Assembly (NCBI GenBank): GCA_015067315.1
Contig: SVMR01000016.1
Location: 1 to 42,581 of the forward strand
Length of the DNA: 42,581 bases
Direction: 5' to 3'
Source of the DNA: Oscillospiraceae bacterium
Lineage (GTDB): Bacteria; Bacillota; Clostridia; Oscillospirales; Ruminococcaceae
The position numbers were made by a program, and so were the translations under genes. The stretch's first letter is position 1, and every line of letters begins with the position of its first letter. Positions 9,040 to 16,561 of the stretch are shown here, piece by piece. The notes beneath the pieces were generated by a model. The model did no database searches and was not told where the DNA came from. It was given only the letters and a program-made list of their open reading frames with translations.

Positions 9040-9309
9040 ATAAAGGATTTAAGTCGAACAGTAACATTATTATGTCCTCTTTGTGGAAATGACCAATTTG
9101 AAACTTTGGATGATGAATTTGGAAATCTTTTGTATGCAGATGACAACATAAGAGTGCGTTGCTCAGATTGCGGTTCTGAATATACAAAACATGAATTACT
9201 TGATAATAATGCCGTAGTAATTGATAATGCTGTAAAAGAGTTAGAGCAGGATTCGGTTAAAGAAATTGAAAAAGAATTAAAAAAGGCAATGAAAAAATGG
9301 AAAATTTAA
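9040..9309 (+). CDS. Small zinc-ribbon protein, apparently starting at ATA
   Basis: An 89-aa protein with two Cys pairs, CPLCG and CSDCG, about 30 residues apart (a zinc ribbon), followed by a Lys/Glu-rich helix (VKELEQDSVKEIEKELKKAM). The frame is open from just after a TGA at 9028-9030, but it has no ATG, GTG or TTG before the first Cys pair. A well-placed GAGGTG (9029-9034) lies 5 bases before ATA-AAG-GAT-TTA, which reads like the M-K-D-L start of similar proteins. A TTG at 9106 would remove the first Cys pair and is unlikely. Either an ATA start is used or the start codon has mutated. Ends overlapping the next gene by 13 bases. Confidence 0.7.
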   Translation: MKDLSRTVTLLCPLCGNDQFETLDDEFGNLLYADDNIRVRCSDCGSEYTKHELLDNNAVVIDNAVKELEQDSVKEIEKELKKAMKKWKI

Positions 9310-9803
9310 TAAAAGAAACACCAGATATACTAATGTTTATAAAAGAGTGGGGCGCGCTTATTGTTGCAGTAATGTCTTTGTGGATTGCAATTGTTTCGTT
9401 GTTTAAATCCTCTAAAGCCCAAGATTTGCAAAATAAAGTTAATGAGTTGGAATTAAAAATCAAAGAAAATGAACTTGAGCGCATAACCAAAGAAAAGGAA
9501 GAAGCTGCATTAGCATGTGTTGAAGCTCGCTTTATAACTGTTGGAAAAGGTAAACATCGTTTGAAAGTGTGGAATTCTGGTAATGCAACAGCCTACAATG
9601 TATCGGCTCGTTTTGATGGTGATGTTGGTATTATTATTATGGACCGAGAAAAACAGCCGTTCGAAGAATTGGAAGCAAGAAAAAGCTATGAAATGGTTTT
9701 AGTAACTCACATGGGTTCCGCTTCAAAATTCAAAATAATTACCGAATGGACCGATGTGGACGGGAATCATCATACAAAGACTCAAATGGGTGATTTTTCA
9801 TAA
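9297..9803 (+). CDS. Membrane-anchored coiled-coil protein with a C-terminal beta domain
   Basis: 168 aa. One membrane helix at residues about 18-38 (WGALIVAVMSLWIAIVSLF), a coiled coil at about 40-75 rich in Leu/Lys/Glu, and a beta-rich C-terminal domain with an N-S-G-N-A-T-A-Y-N-V pattern, like small immunoglobulin-type folds. I do not recognise a family. It overlaps the zinc-ribbon gene, so the two are probably translated together, and a terminator follows. Confidence 0.75.
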   Translation: MENLIKETPDILMFIKEWGALIVAVMSLWIAIVSLFKSSKAQDLQNKVNELELKIKENELERITKEKEEAALACVEARFITVGKGKHRLKVWNSGNATAYNVSARFDGDVGIIIMDREKQPFEELEARKSYEMVLVTHMGSASKFKIITEWTDVDGNHHTKTQMGDFS

Positions 9804-9826
9804 CTGTGGAAGAAATAAAAATAGAG

Positions 9827-9860
9827 CAAAACAGCCCGCAAAAAATGCGGGTTGTTTTTG
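9827..9860 (+). terminator. Rho-independent terminator
   Basis: Stem AACAGCCCGCA / TGCGGGTTGTT around an A-rich loop, then TTTTTG. Confidence 0.8.
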
Positions 9861-9899
9861 TAAACAAAAATATTTATTTTATGAAAAGTGTGAAAGTTA

Positions 9900-10709
9900 A
9901 TGGCCGATAAAATAATAAATAAAAGAAAACTTTTTTGCGATAAGTATAATGCTGTTGTTTTGTGTGAATATACAAAGGAACTTAATTTGCTGAAACGGTT
10001 GATTAATGTTGCAGAAGAAGGATTTGAAAAAAAGGAAATAAAGGATGATGGGTCTTATGATGGTGTTTGCTGTTCTTTTGCAAAAACAATTTTGGATTAC
10101 AGCAAAGCCGCTTATGATAATATTATTTTGGGACATTTTGCAGCAGTAAATATGATTAACAGAGCAATATTGGAAAACTGTGTGCTTTTAGACATAATTG
10201 TAAACAGTGAATATGATGATATCTGGAAGTATTATTTTGTATATTCGTACAGAGAATATATCCACAAAGCCGTAGAAGAATTACGAGAAAAAGATAAGAA
10301 TTTTATACAGCATTTGTATGAAAAATATAATATAGATGAAGATTTTTATATTAAGCAAAAAGGATATAAAAAGCCTTTCATCGATATGCCGTATGGATGG
10401 ACTTATAAAATAAATAAGACCTTTTCTTTTTCAGGAATCTGTAAGTTGGTGGACGAAGCAGAATATCTTGGATTTAAGCTTATGAGCGAATATTCGCATA
10501 GTACATCAATGTTGGCAAAAACAAGAGCTTTGACAAGCGTTGAGCCTACAATGGGAATGTTTATAAGTTTGTATATTGAATTGTATAGGATGGTAACGCT
10601 GTACTGTTGGGATACTGTAGATGACAGTTTTAATGATTTGGCAGAAAAATTGGAGAATATATTTTATAGGTTTATAGATTATGAGGAAAGTGTATTCGAT
10701 AAATATTGA
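9900..10709 (+). CDS. DUF5677-like protein
   Basis: 269 aa, helical, soluble. The pattern of an aromatic-rich helix around NMINRAILENCVLLDIIVNS (a conserved R..lE in the middle of the helix), a second helix with YREYIHKA, and a later MSEYSHSTSMLAK resembles DUF5677 proteins, which are often found in accessory and defence islands and have no known activity. AT-rich like its neighbours. The ribosome binding site is weak. It is the last gene before the ssrA-derived repeat, so it lies at the right edge of the presumed island. Confidence 0.7.
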   Translation: MADKIINKRKLFCDKYNAVVLCEYTKELNLLKRLINVAEEGFEKKEIKDDGSYDGVCCSFAKTILDYSKAAYDNIILGHFAAVNMINRAILENCVLLDIIVNSEYDDIWKYYFVYSYREYIHKAVEELREKDKNFIQHLYEKYNIDEDFYIKQKGYKKPFIDMPYGWTYKINKTFSFSGICKLVDEAEYLGFKLMSEYSHSTSMLAKTRALTSVEPTMGMFISLYIELYRMVTLYCWDTVDDSFNDLAEKLENIFYRFIDYEESVFDKY

Positions 10710-10745
10710 TTCCTGTATACGGAGAATACTGTTGCTGTAATGTAA

Positions 10746-10885
10746 ACCTATGGTTGTGTGACCCATCTACCATTAAAACCCGTTCCAAAACGTAGATTTA
10801 TACCCGTGACTAACCCCCGGAAAACGCACTTTCAACCCCTAAAAATAGCGTTAAATAGCCCTGTTTTCCGGGGGTTGAACGCGTT
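10746..10885 (+). repeat. Structured interspersed repeat, copy 1
   Basis: Contains a perfect 14-bp inverted repeat, AACCCCCGGAAAAC (10812-10825) with GTTTTCCGGGGGTT (10863-10876). In order, it shares ACCTATGG, GACCC, an AACCCCCGGAAAACGCA..TTTCAACCCC stretch and GGGTTG..ACGC with 21650-21752. In the best 30 bases I count 25 identities. It may be a small non-coding mobile repeat or a remnant. The rest of the gene-free stretch 10710-11289 holds the ssrA repeat copy and two terminators. Confidence 0.6.
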
Positions 10886-10993
10886 TTTAAGCTAAAAAGG
10901 CGGTTATTGGAAATTGGGCTCATCCCGGTTATTGTGGCCATTTTAGCTACGCTATCCATATGTTTTTTGCCGTGATACTGCCTGGTAATGGGT

Positions 10994-11082
10994 CGCCTCC
11001 ACCACAGAGTTTCACATAGCGTGAAAAATTACAGAATAAGCCGCCTGGAGGAGCATTGCTTACCAGGCGGCTTATTTGTTTG
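10994..11082 (+). repeat. Direct repeat copy 3: ssrA 3' end plus terminator (att-like)
   Basis: Repeats CGCCTCCACCACAGAGTTTC and the terminator of ssrA, with no T arm or tag sequence in front of it, so it cannot be a tmRNA gene. The hairpin (stem 11035-11048 with 11063-11076, then a T-rich tail) should still terminate. Likely the right end of an integrated element or the displaced original downstream flank. Confidence 0.75.
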
Positions 11083-11248
11083 TTACGCCTTGGATCGGCT
11101 CGGCAGTATAAGTTTTCAGGTTTTTGTAAAATGGCAAACGGCAAGGATAGAGTTAAAGGAACGGGTGGTGGAGCTGGGATGGCGAGAAAAATATTAAAAT
11201 AAATTTAATTGCAATGTTTTTATTTCGCATATCCTGCGGCTGAATGTA

Positions 11249-11280
11249 AAAACAGGACGGCTGTTCAGCCGTCCTGTTTT
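11249..11280 (-). terminator. Bidirectional terminator at the end of the GH2 gene
   Basis: A perfect 15-bp stem AAAACAGGACGGCTG / CAGCCGTCCTGTTTT with T runs on both strands, lying just beyond the stop codon of the minus-strand glycosidase gene. Confidence 0.85.
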
Positions 11281-11289
11281 GTTATGGAA

Positions 11290-13509
11290 TCATTTCTTTT
11301 TCTTGATTTTGTTGAGTTTTCTGTTCATCTCAAGAAGTTCTTCCTTGGTGAACTTGACGTTTGCCATTCCCATAAGTCCGGTAAGACGGAGAAGGGTGAA
11401 GCCGCCCATCATCTGCATCATGGCTTTTTTGTCAACGTCAAAGCCGCCGGCGCCTTTTTTGCCGCCGCCGAAGCCTTTTTTGATCTTTTTAAGAAGACCG
11501 AGAAGAATGAGTTTTCCGCGGAAGGTTTTCATGATATCGCTCATTTTATCGTTGAGGGAAAGTCTGCCTTCGGGAGCGTCGATATCGAACCAGTTGAGGA
11601 TCGCGCCTTTTTCTTTAAGGACATAATCTTCGTTCATGGTATCGACCTTGCGGATTTTGCCTTCGTCCCTGAATTCGCCCGCAACGGCAACAAGTTCGGT
11701 TTCGCCGGAGTTCGGAACGTCAAAATAGAAGAAATGTTCGGGGCTTGCTTTTTTGCCAAGGCTTACGCCGTTTGCAAAAAGTTCAACCTCCGGAAGGTTG
11801 GAATATACGGTGACTTTTGTAACGTCCTCAACGCGGTCGATATAGCGTTTTCCGCAAAGATGTACGAAAGGATCGTCGGAAAGCCATGCTTTGTATGCAT
11901 AGAAGGAATCCTTTTTATAGGAACGGTCGAAGGTGATAAGACCTTTGTGGTTCTGTCCGTTTTCGCCGCCTTCGTTTCTTGCGTCCGCGCCGAAGTCGAA
12001 CATATTCCAAACATGGGTTGCCCAGAGATATTTTCTGGTGAAGAGCTGTTTTATAAGTTCTTCGTGGTAATATGCCTGATATTCCTCGGTATAGTCGCCC
12101 TGGGTGGGGTTGGAAGTATGCCAGTTAAGAGCTTCACAGCCGTATTCGGAACAGCCGACGGGAATTTCGGGATATTTTTCATGGAATTTATCGAACCAGG
12201 GACCGTTCATGGTGGTGTCGCCGCCGTACCATCCGAAATAATGGTTATAGGAAACAACGTCCGGAATTTTGTTGTATTTTGCGTCCATGCTGCACATGGA
12301 AACGCAGGCAACAACGGTTTTTCTGGTTTCGTCCCAATCGTGGCAAAGCTTGTTGAGGATTCTGTGGTTTTCAAGAAGGTCCTCGTCCTCGCCGCTCATG
12401 GTGATTTCGTTGGAAAGTCCCCATACAACGATTGAAGGATGGTTGTAGTTCTGAACAAGAAGTTCCTTCATCTGGCTTACGGTGTTTTTGCGTCCGTTCG
12501 GAAGATGTTTTGAAATATAGGGAATTTCGACCCATACGACCATTCCGTATTCGTCGCAGAGGTCATAGAAATACTGGTTATGCTGATAATGGGCAAGGCG
12601 AATTGTTGTTGCGCCCATTTCATAAATGAGTTCCATATCCTCTTTATGGTGTTCGGGTTTAAGGGCGTTGCCAAGTCCCCAGCGGTCCTGGTGACGGGAA
12701 ACGCCGCGAAGGGGATATTCCTCTCCGTTGAGGATAAAACCGTTTTCCGGATCAATTTCAAAGGTTCTGCAGCCGAATCTTTCGGAGATATTGTCAAGAA
12801 CGGTTTCGCCTTCAAGAAGTTCGGCTTTTGCGGTATAAAGATAGGGGTCTTTTCTTCCGTGCCATCTGTGAACGTTTTTGATTTCGAGTTCCTCTTCGTC
12901 ATCGTCGGAAATTTTTTCCGCAACAACATTGCCCTCTTTATCAAGAACGGTATATCTGATTTTCTGACCTTTTTTGAAATTGGTGAGGAAAACTTCAATT
13001 TCGATTTCAGCATCATTGCCTTCGATTTCGGGAGTTACCTTCATTCCGTGGGTGCCGAAGAAATCAAGGTCAAAATGGCTTTCGGAAACGCCGATGAGGT
13101 TAACGTCGCGGTAAAGACCGCCATAGAAGGTGAAGTCCGCCATCTGGGGATAGACGTAATCGTTCGCGGAGTTGTCAACGTCGATTTCGATTTTTGTTTC
13201 TTCGGAAATTTCGCCGGTGATGTCAACTCTCCAGGTGGAATAGCCGCCGTCGTGGCTTGCAGCTTCTTTTCCGTTTACAAAAACTTTTGCGGAAGAGTTT
13301 GCGCCGTTTATTTCAAGATAAACGCGGTCGCCTTCCGGAAGTTCGGATTTTGCGATTGTTTTTGTATAGCGGCAGGTTCCGCGGAAATAATCGTTTCCGC
13401 CGTCCTGACCGTCAACGCTGTTCCAGCTGTGGGGAAGTTCAACGGTTTCGGTTTCAAAGCCGGGTTTTGAAAAAAGCCAGCCGCTGTTGATGTTAAGAAT
13501 ATTTCTCAT
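11290..13509 (-). CDS. Glycoside hydrolase family 2, beta-glucuronidase type
   Basis: A 739-aa cytoplasmic enzyme (no signal peptide). Jelly-roll sugar-binding domain at about 1-170 (LPHSWN, then YFRGTCRYTK), Ig-like domain at about 175-275, TIM barrel at about 276-565. The acid/base is E368 in WGLSNE and the nucleophile E455 in GCSEYG. An N-x-K-G motif (N520, K522, in QNHKG) matches the pair that binds the glucuronate carboxylate in beta-glucuronidases, although some beta-galactosidases have similar sequence here. The neighbouring glucuronate genes favour release of hexuronic acid from glucuronides or glycans. The last 100 residues form an odd tail: a GGGKKGAGG linker, a Met/Leu-rich hydrophobic helix and a Lys-rich end. 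It has its own promoter and lies downstream of the symporter. Confidence 0.92.
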   Translation of the reverse strand: MRNILNINSGWLFSKPGFETETVELPHSWNSVDGQDGGNDYFRGTCRYTKTIAKSELPEGDRVYLEINGANSSAKVFVNGKEAASHDGGYSTWRVDITGEISEETKIEIDVDNSANDYVYPQMADFTFYGGLYRDVNLIGVSESHFDLDFFGTHGMKVTPEIEGNDAEIEIEVFLTNFKKGQKIRYTVLDKEGNVVAEKISDDDEEELEIKNVHRWHGRKDPYLYTAKAELLEGETVLDNISERFGCRTFEIDPENGFILNGEEYPLRGVSRHQDRWGLGNALKPEHHKEDMELIYEMGATTIRLAHYQHNQYFYDLCDEYGMVVWVEIPYISKHLPNGRKNTVSQMKELLVQNYNHPSIVVWGLSNEITMSGEDEDLLENHRILNKLCHDWDETRKTVVACVSMCSMDAKYNKIPDVVSYNHYFGWYGGDTTMNGPWFDKFHEKYPEIPVGCSEYGCEALNWHTSNPTQGDYTEEYQAYYHEELIKQLFTRKYLWATHVWNMFDFGADARNEGGENGQNHKGLITFDRSYKKDSFYAYKAWLSDDPFVHLCGKRYIDRVEDVTKVTVYSNLPEVELFANGVSLGKKASPEHFFYFDVPNSGETELVAVAGEFRDEGKIRKVDTMNEDYVLKEKGAILNWFDIDAPEGRLSLNDKMSDIMKTFRGKLILLGLLKKIKKGFGGGKKGAGGFDVDKKAMMQMMGGFTLLRLTGLMGMANVKFTKEELLEMNRKLNKIKKKK

Positions 13510-13546
13510 TTCGTTTTTCCTTTTCCTGATAAAAGATTATAACAAA

Positions 13547-13576
13547 ATTATAATACAGAGAAGGCGGTTGTTTCAA
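13547..13576 (-). promoter_or_regulatory. Promoter of the GH2 gene
   Basis: On the minus strand, TTGAAA (13571-13576), an 18-base spacer and TATAAT (13547-13552). The -35 lies inside the hairpin that ends the symporter transcript. A second TATAAT is at 13536-13541. Confidence 0.6.
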
Positions 13577-13585
13577 CCGCCTTTT
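13559..13585. terminator. Hairpin between the symporter and GH2 genes
   Basis: AAGGCGGTTG / CAACCGCCTT with a TTT loop. The T run is on the plus-strand side only, so termination of the minus-strand symporter transcript is probably partial, with read-through into the glycosidase gene. Confidence 0.5.
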
Positions 13586-13605
13586 CCGCATATTTTAAAC
13601 CTGAA

Positions 13606-15066
13606 TTATGCCTGGGCTGCTTTTCTTTCCGCAAGCTCCTTATTCATCTGTTCAAGGGTTGCTTTGTCGAGGTTATAGACATATTTGATGCCGACATACA
13701 TTACAACGCCGCTGAAGAAATAAAGACCTGCCACAAGCCAGCACATATTGGTTGCGGTCTGGAGGGACTGACCTTCTGTTCCGAGATCGGAAACATATCC
13801 GAGAGCGCCCATGAGGAGAAGAACGATGGAGGGTCCGATTCCCTGCGCAAGTTTTCTGAAGAAGGAATGGAGGGAATATACGGTGCCTTCTTCGCGTTTT
13901 CCGGTTTTCCATTCGTTATAGTCGATGGCGTCGGCCATGAATGCCCAGCATACGCAGGTATAGATGCCCATGCCGATTCCGAAGATGCTGAGAGAAACCA
14001 TATAGATTCCGAGGGCGATTGCTTTGTTTGCAATAAGCGGGAATACGAACATAAGCAGGCTTCCGAGAACAGCGGCGAATGCGCCGTAGGAAGCTGCTTC
14101 TTTTTTGCCGTATTTATCAACAATCTTTTTGATAAAAGGAATGAAGATAAGGCTGGGAGCAAAACCGATTATCTGAACAACGCCGGACATGGCCGCCTGA
14201 CCGAAATATGTAGCGAACATGATTGTTGTTGCGGTGGAAGCGGACTGCATGCCCATGAACATTCCCATTGCGGCAAGAGTTGCGCCCATTGCCGCGCGGT
14301 TTTTGAAGAAGTTTCCGAATGCTTTGAATACGTTGAATTTTTCGGTACCGTTGGTTTTTACGGAGTTTTCGTCAACGCGGACTTTGATCATTTTAAGCAT
14401 TGCGATGAATGCGATGAATCCGAGAACGCCCATAATAAGCGCGGCGAGGAAAACGCGGTTTCCGAGGAGTCTTTCAACCTGAACTCCGGTTTCTTCGTTG
14501 ATAACGGGATTTCCGTTTTCGTCAAAAACTTTTTCCCAAATAAGCATAGGGAGAATCATCATGGGGATCATGTTGCCGAACATGGAACCGAGGGAACGCC
14601 AGGTTGAAAGCTGGGATCTTTCGCCCGCGTCTTCGGTTACGAGGGAAAGCATGGAACCATAGGGAACGTTTGCGGTTGTATAGCAGGCATCCCAAATTAC
14701 GTAGCCGACGATGAAGAGCATTGCTTTGATCCAGACTTCGGCATTGGGAGCGGGAATGAAAACAAGCGCGCCCGCAACAAGAAGTCCGCATGCGCCGATG
14801 AAGATATAGGTTTTGAATTTTCCGTGCTTATAAGCTCTTCTGTCCGCGTCAATCATGGAACCGATGATCGGGTCGTTGATTGCATCCCAGAACTGAACGA
14901 GAGCAAGAAGAAGGGAAAGCAGACCGGTTTCCATTGCCATAAAAACAAGCCAGAAGGTCTGAACGGTTCCTTTGAGCGAAAAGCTCATGTTGCATCCGAA
15001 ATCGCCGAGCGCATAAGCAACTTTGTCGCGCCAGCCGAAAGGACGGACGGTGTTTTTGGTTTCCAT
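13606..15066 (-). CDS. GPH-family sugar:cation symporter, probable glucuronide transporter
   Basis: 486 aa with about twelve membrane helices. The N-terminus (FGWRDKVAYALGDFGCNMSF) and the following NDPIIGSMIDADRR loop are characteristic of glycoside-pentoside-hexuronide symporters (MelB/UidB/YihO group). It should import a glucuronide or hexuronate with a cation for the GH2 enzyme and the Uxa/Uxu pathway. AGAGGT precedes the ATG. Transcribed divergently from the AraC gene, with a palindrome over its -35 region. The exact sugar cannot be read from sequence; the neighbours make a glucuronide the best guess. Confidence 0.9.
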   Translation of the reverse strand: METKNTVRPFGWRDKVAYALGDFGCNMSFSLKGTVQTFWLVFMAMETGLLSLLLALVQFWDAINDPIIGSMIDADRRAYKHGKFKTYIFIGACGLLVAGALVFIPAPNAEVWIKAMLFIVGYVIWDACYTTANVPYGSMLSLVTEDAGERSQLSTWRSLGSMFGNMIPMMILPMLIWEKVFDENGNPVINEETGVQVERLLGNRVFLAALIMGVLGFIAFIAMLKMIKVRVDENSVKTNGTEKFNVFKAFGNFFKNRAAMGATLAAMGMFMGMQSASTATTIMFATYFGQAAMSGVVQIIGFAPSLIFIPFIKKIVDKYGKKEAASYGAFAAVLGSLLMFVFPLIANKAIALGIYMVSLSIFGIGMGIYTCVCWAFMADAIDYNEWKTGKREEGTVYSLHSFFRKLAQGIGPSIVLLLMGALGYVSDLGTEGQSLQTATNMCWLVAGLYFFSGVVMYVGIKYVYNLDKATLEQMNKELAERKAAQA

Positions 15067-15122
15067 AGCTGTTACCTCTTTTCAAAATTCAAGCGCAAAA
15101 AACCGCGCTTTATATTAGTTTA

Positions 15123-15157
15123 AGTATAACAATTATTCGGTTGTTCTATTAGAACAA
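15123..15157 (-). promoter_or_regulatory. Symporter promoter region with a 17-bp palindromic operator
   Basis: TTGTTCTATTAGAACAA (15141-15157) is a perfect palindrome about one central base. On the minus strand it covers the -35 zone of a TATACT -10 (15123-15128) whose -35 is poor, so the site may serve activator control or repression of the transporter. The leader also has a small GCGC hairpin near 15090-15110. Confidence 0.6.
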
Positions 15158-15204
15158 TTTTTTGGTAAAAGGGTAATTTATTTATATAAAAGCTTTCTTT
15201 GCCG

Positions 15205-15233
15205 TTGAAAATATAAATACCTTGTACTATAAT
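15205..15233 (+). promoter_or_regulatory. Promoter of the AraC regulator and uxaC operon
   Basis: TTGAAA (15205-15210), an exact 17-base spacer and TATAAT (15228-15233), about 80 bases ahead of the ATG. Confidence 0.75.
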
Positions 15234-15311
15234 TAATCTGAAAGTTTATAGCTTTTGTTAATGTTGACAAAGTCCACAAGGCAGATGCCGTCCGAAAGCG
15301 AGGGGTGGGAA

Positions 15312-16541
15312 ATGTTTTATAAAGCCGAACTGCAGTTTTTGCGGTCAGTTTTTAAAAAATGTCATATAAGAACCTTCACTTTTGACGTGGACGAAGTTCC
15401 TTACGAGATGATAGACACCGGGGCTTTCGATATTTTCGGAATCGGAATGGATTTTGAAAAGGAACGGAAAAGAATACTCGGCGTTGCGGAAGAAAATACA
15501 ATTTTTGAATACACCGATTTTTTCGGACGTTCGTATATGTTCATGCTTCTTCCGGAAACGGAAAAGGAAGTTTTGCTGATAGGGCCTTATGTTTCCGAAG
15601 TTCCGACAAGGAAGGAAATTATGGAAAAGGCGGAAAAACTTGAAATTCCGCCCGCCCGCTTCCGCGAATTTGAAAATTATTATTCTTCCATTCCCCATCT
15701 TCCGGAAAACAGCCAGCTTTTTGCGTTTTTGGATTCTTTCGGGGAACTTATATGGGGCGGAAGCGAGCGTTTTGATTTTAAAAAAATAAGCAACACCGAT
15801 ATTGAACAGGCTTCTTTTGCGCCCGCAATAAAAAAAGACCCGACCGAAGCCGAAAAAAATTCCTGGAACATAAAAATGATTGAGGAACGGTATGAGTTCG
15901 AAAGCGAAATGCTCCGGGCGGTTTCCAAAGGGCAGTATCAGAAGGCGGTTGTTTTTCTTTCGGCGCTCAATTCGATGAGTTTTGAACGAAGACTTTCCGA
16001 CCCGGTAAGGAATATTAAAAACTATTGCATAATCACAAACACCCTTTTAAGAAAATCCGCGCAGGAAGGCGGAGTCCATCCTTTTTATCTCGACAGAATT
16101 TCTTCCGATTTTGCTGCAAAAATAGAATCTTTGCCATCAACCGAAGCGGCGCAGGAACTTATGGGAGATATGTTCCGTTCCTATTGCCGCCTTGTAAGAA
16201 AGCATACGATGAAGAATTATTCTCCGCCTGTGCAAAGGGCGATTACCGCGATAGATTTCGATCTTACCGCAAATCTGACTCTCAACGCGCTTGCTTCCGC
16301 GCAGAATATCAGCCCGAGCTATCTTTCCGCGCTTTTCAGCCAGGAAACCGGAAAAACCCTTACGGAATACGTAAACGAAAAAAGGGTCAAGCTTGCAATG
16401 CGCCTTCTTGCGACAACAAAGCTCCAGATACAGACTATTGCGCAGCATTGCGGAATTCTTGACGTGCATTATTTTTCAAAAGTTTTTAAAAAAGCGGTGG
16501 GCGTTACGCCGAAACAGTACCGCGAATCCCAGCAAAAATGA
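15312..16541 (+). CDS. AraC-family regulator of the hexuronide locus
   Basis: 409 aa from the ATG at 15312, which has AGGGGTGGG directly upstream; an in-frame ATG at 15255 has no such site. The C-terminal 100 residues hold two helix-turn-helix motifs typical of AraC/XylS (LTLNALASAQNISPSYLSAL, then IQTIAQHCGILDVHYFSKVF, then VGVTPKQYR). The N-terminal 300 residues are a sensor region without a motif I can name. It lies 20 bases before uxaC and is divergent from the symporter, so it probably activates both units when a glucuronide or pathway intermediate is present. Confidence 0.9.
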   Translation: MFYKAELQFLRSVFKKCHIRTFTFDVDEVPYEMIDTGAFDIFGIGMDFEKERKRILGVAEENTIFEYTDFFGRSYMFMLLPETEKEVLLIGPYVSEVPTRKEIMEKAEKLEIPPARFREFENYYSSIPHLPENSQLFAFLDSFGELIWGGSERFDFKKISNTDIEQASFAPAIKKDPTEAEKNSWNIKMIEERYEFESEMLRAVSKGQYQKAVVFLSALNSMSFERRLSDPVRNIKNYCIITNTLLRKSAQEGGVHPFYLDRISSDFAAKIESLPSTEAAQELMGDMFRSYCRLVRKHTMKNYSPPVQRAITAIDFDLTANLTLNALASAQNISPSYLSALFSQETGKTLTEYVNEKRVKLAMRLLATTKLQIQTIAQHCGILDVHYFSKVFKKAVGVTPKQYRESQQK

Positions 16542-16561
16542 TATGAAGGGAGAGGCTTCCT

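Noticed and set aside
10994-11006. Second tmRNA or tRNA gene at the CCTCCACCA sequence
   Set aside because: No T arm, tag frame or other tRNA-like part precedes it; it is only the terminal segment.
11209-13470. Plus-strand frames of 408 and 296 codons opposite the GH2 gene
   Set aside because: The GH2 catalytic motifs on the minus strand are decisive; the plus-strand products show no domain.
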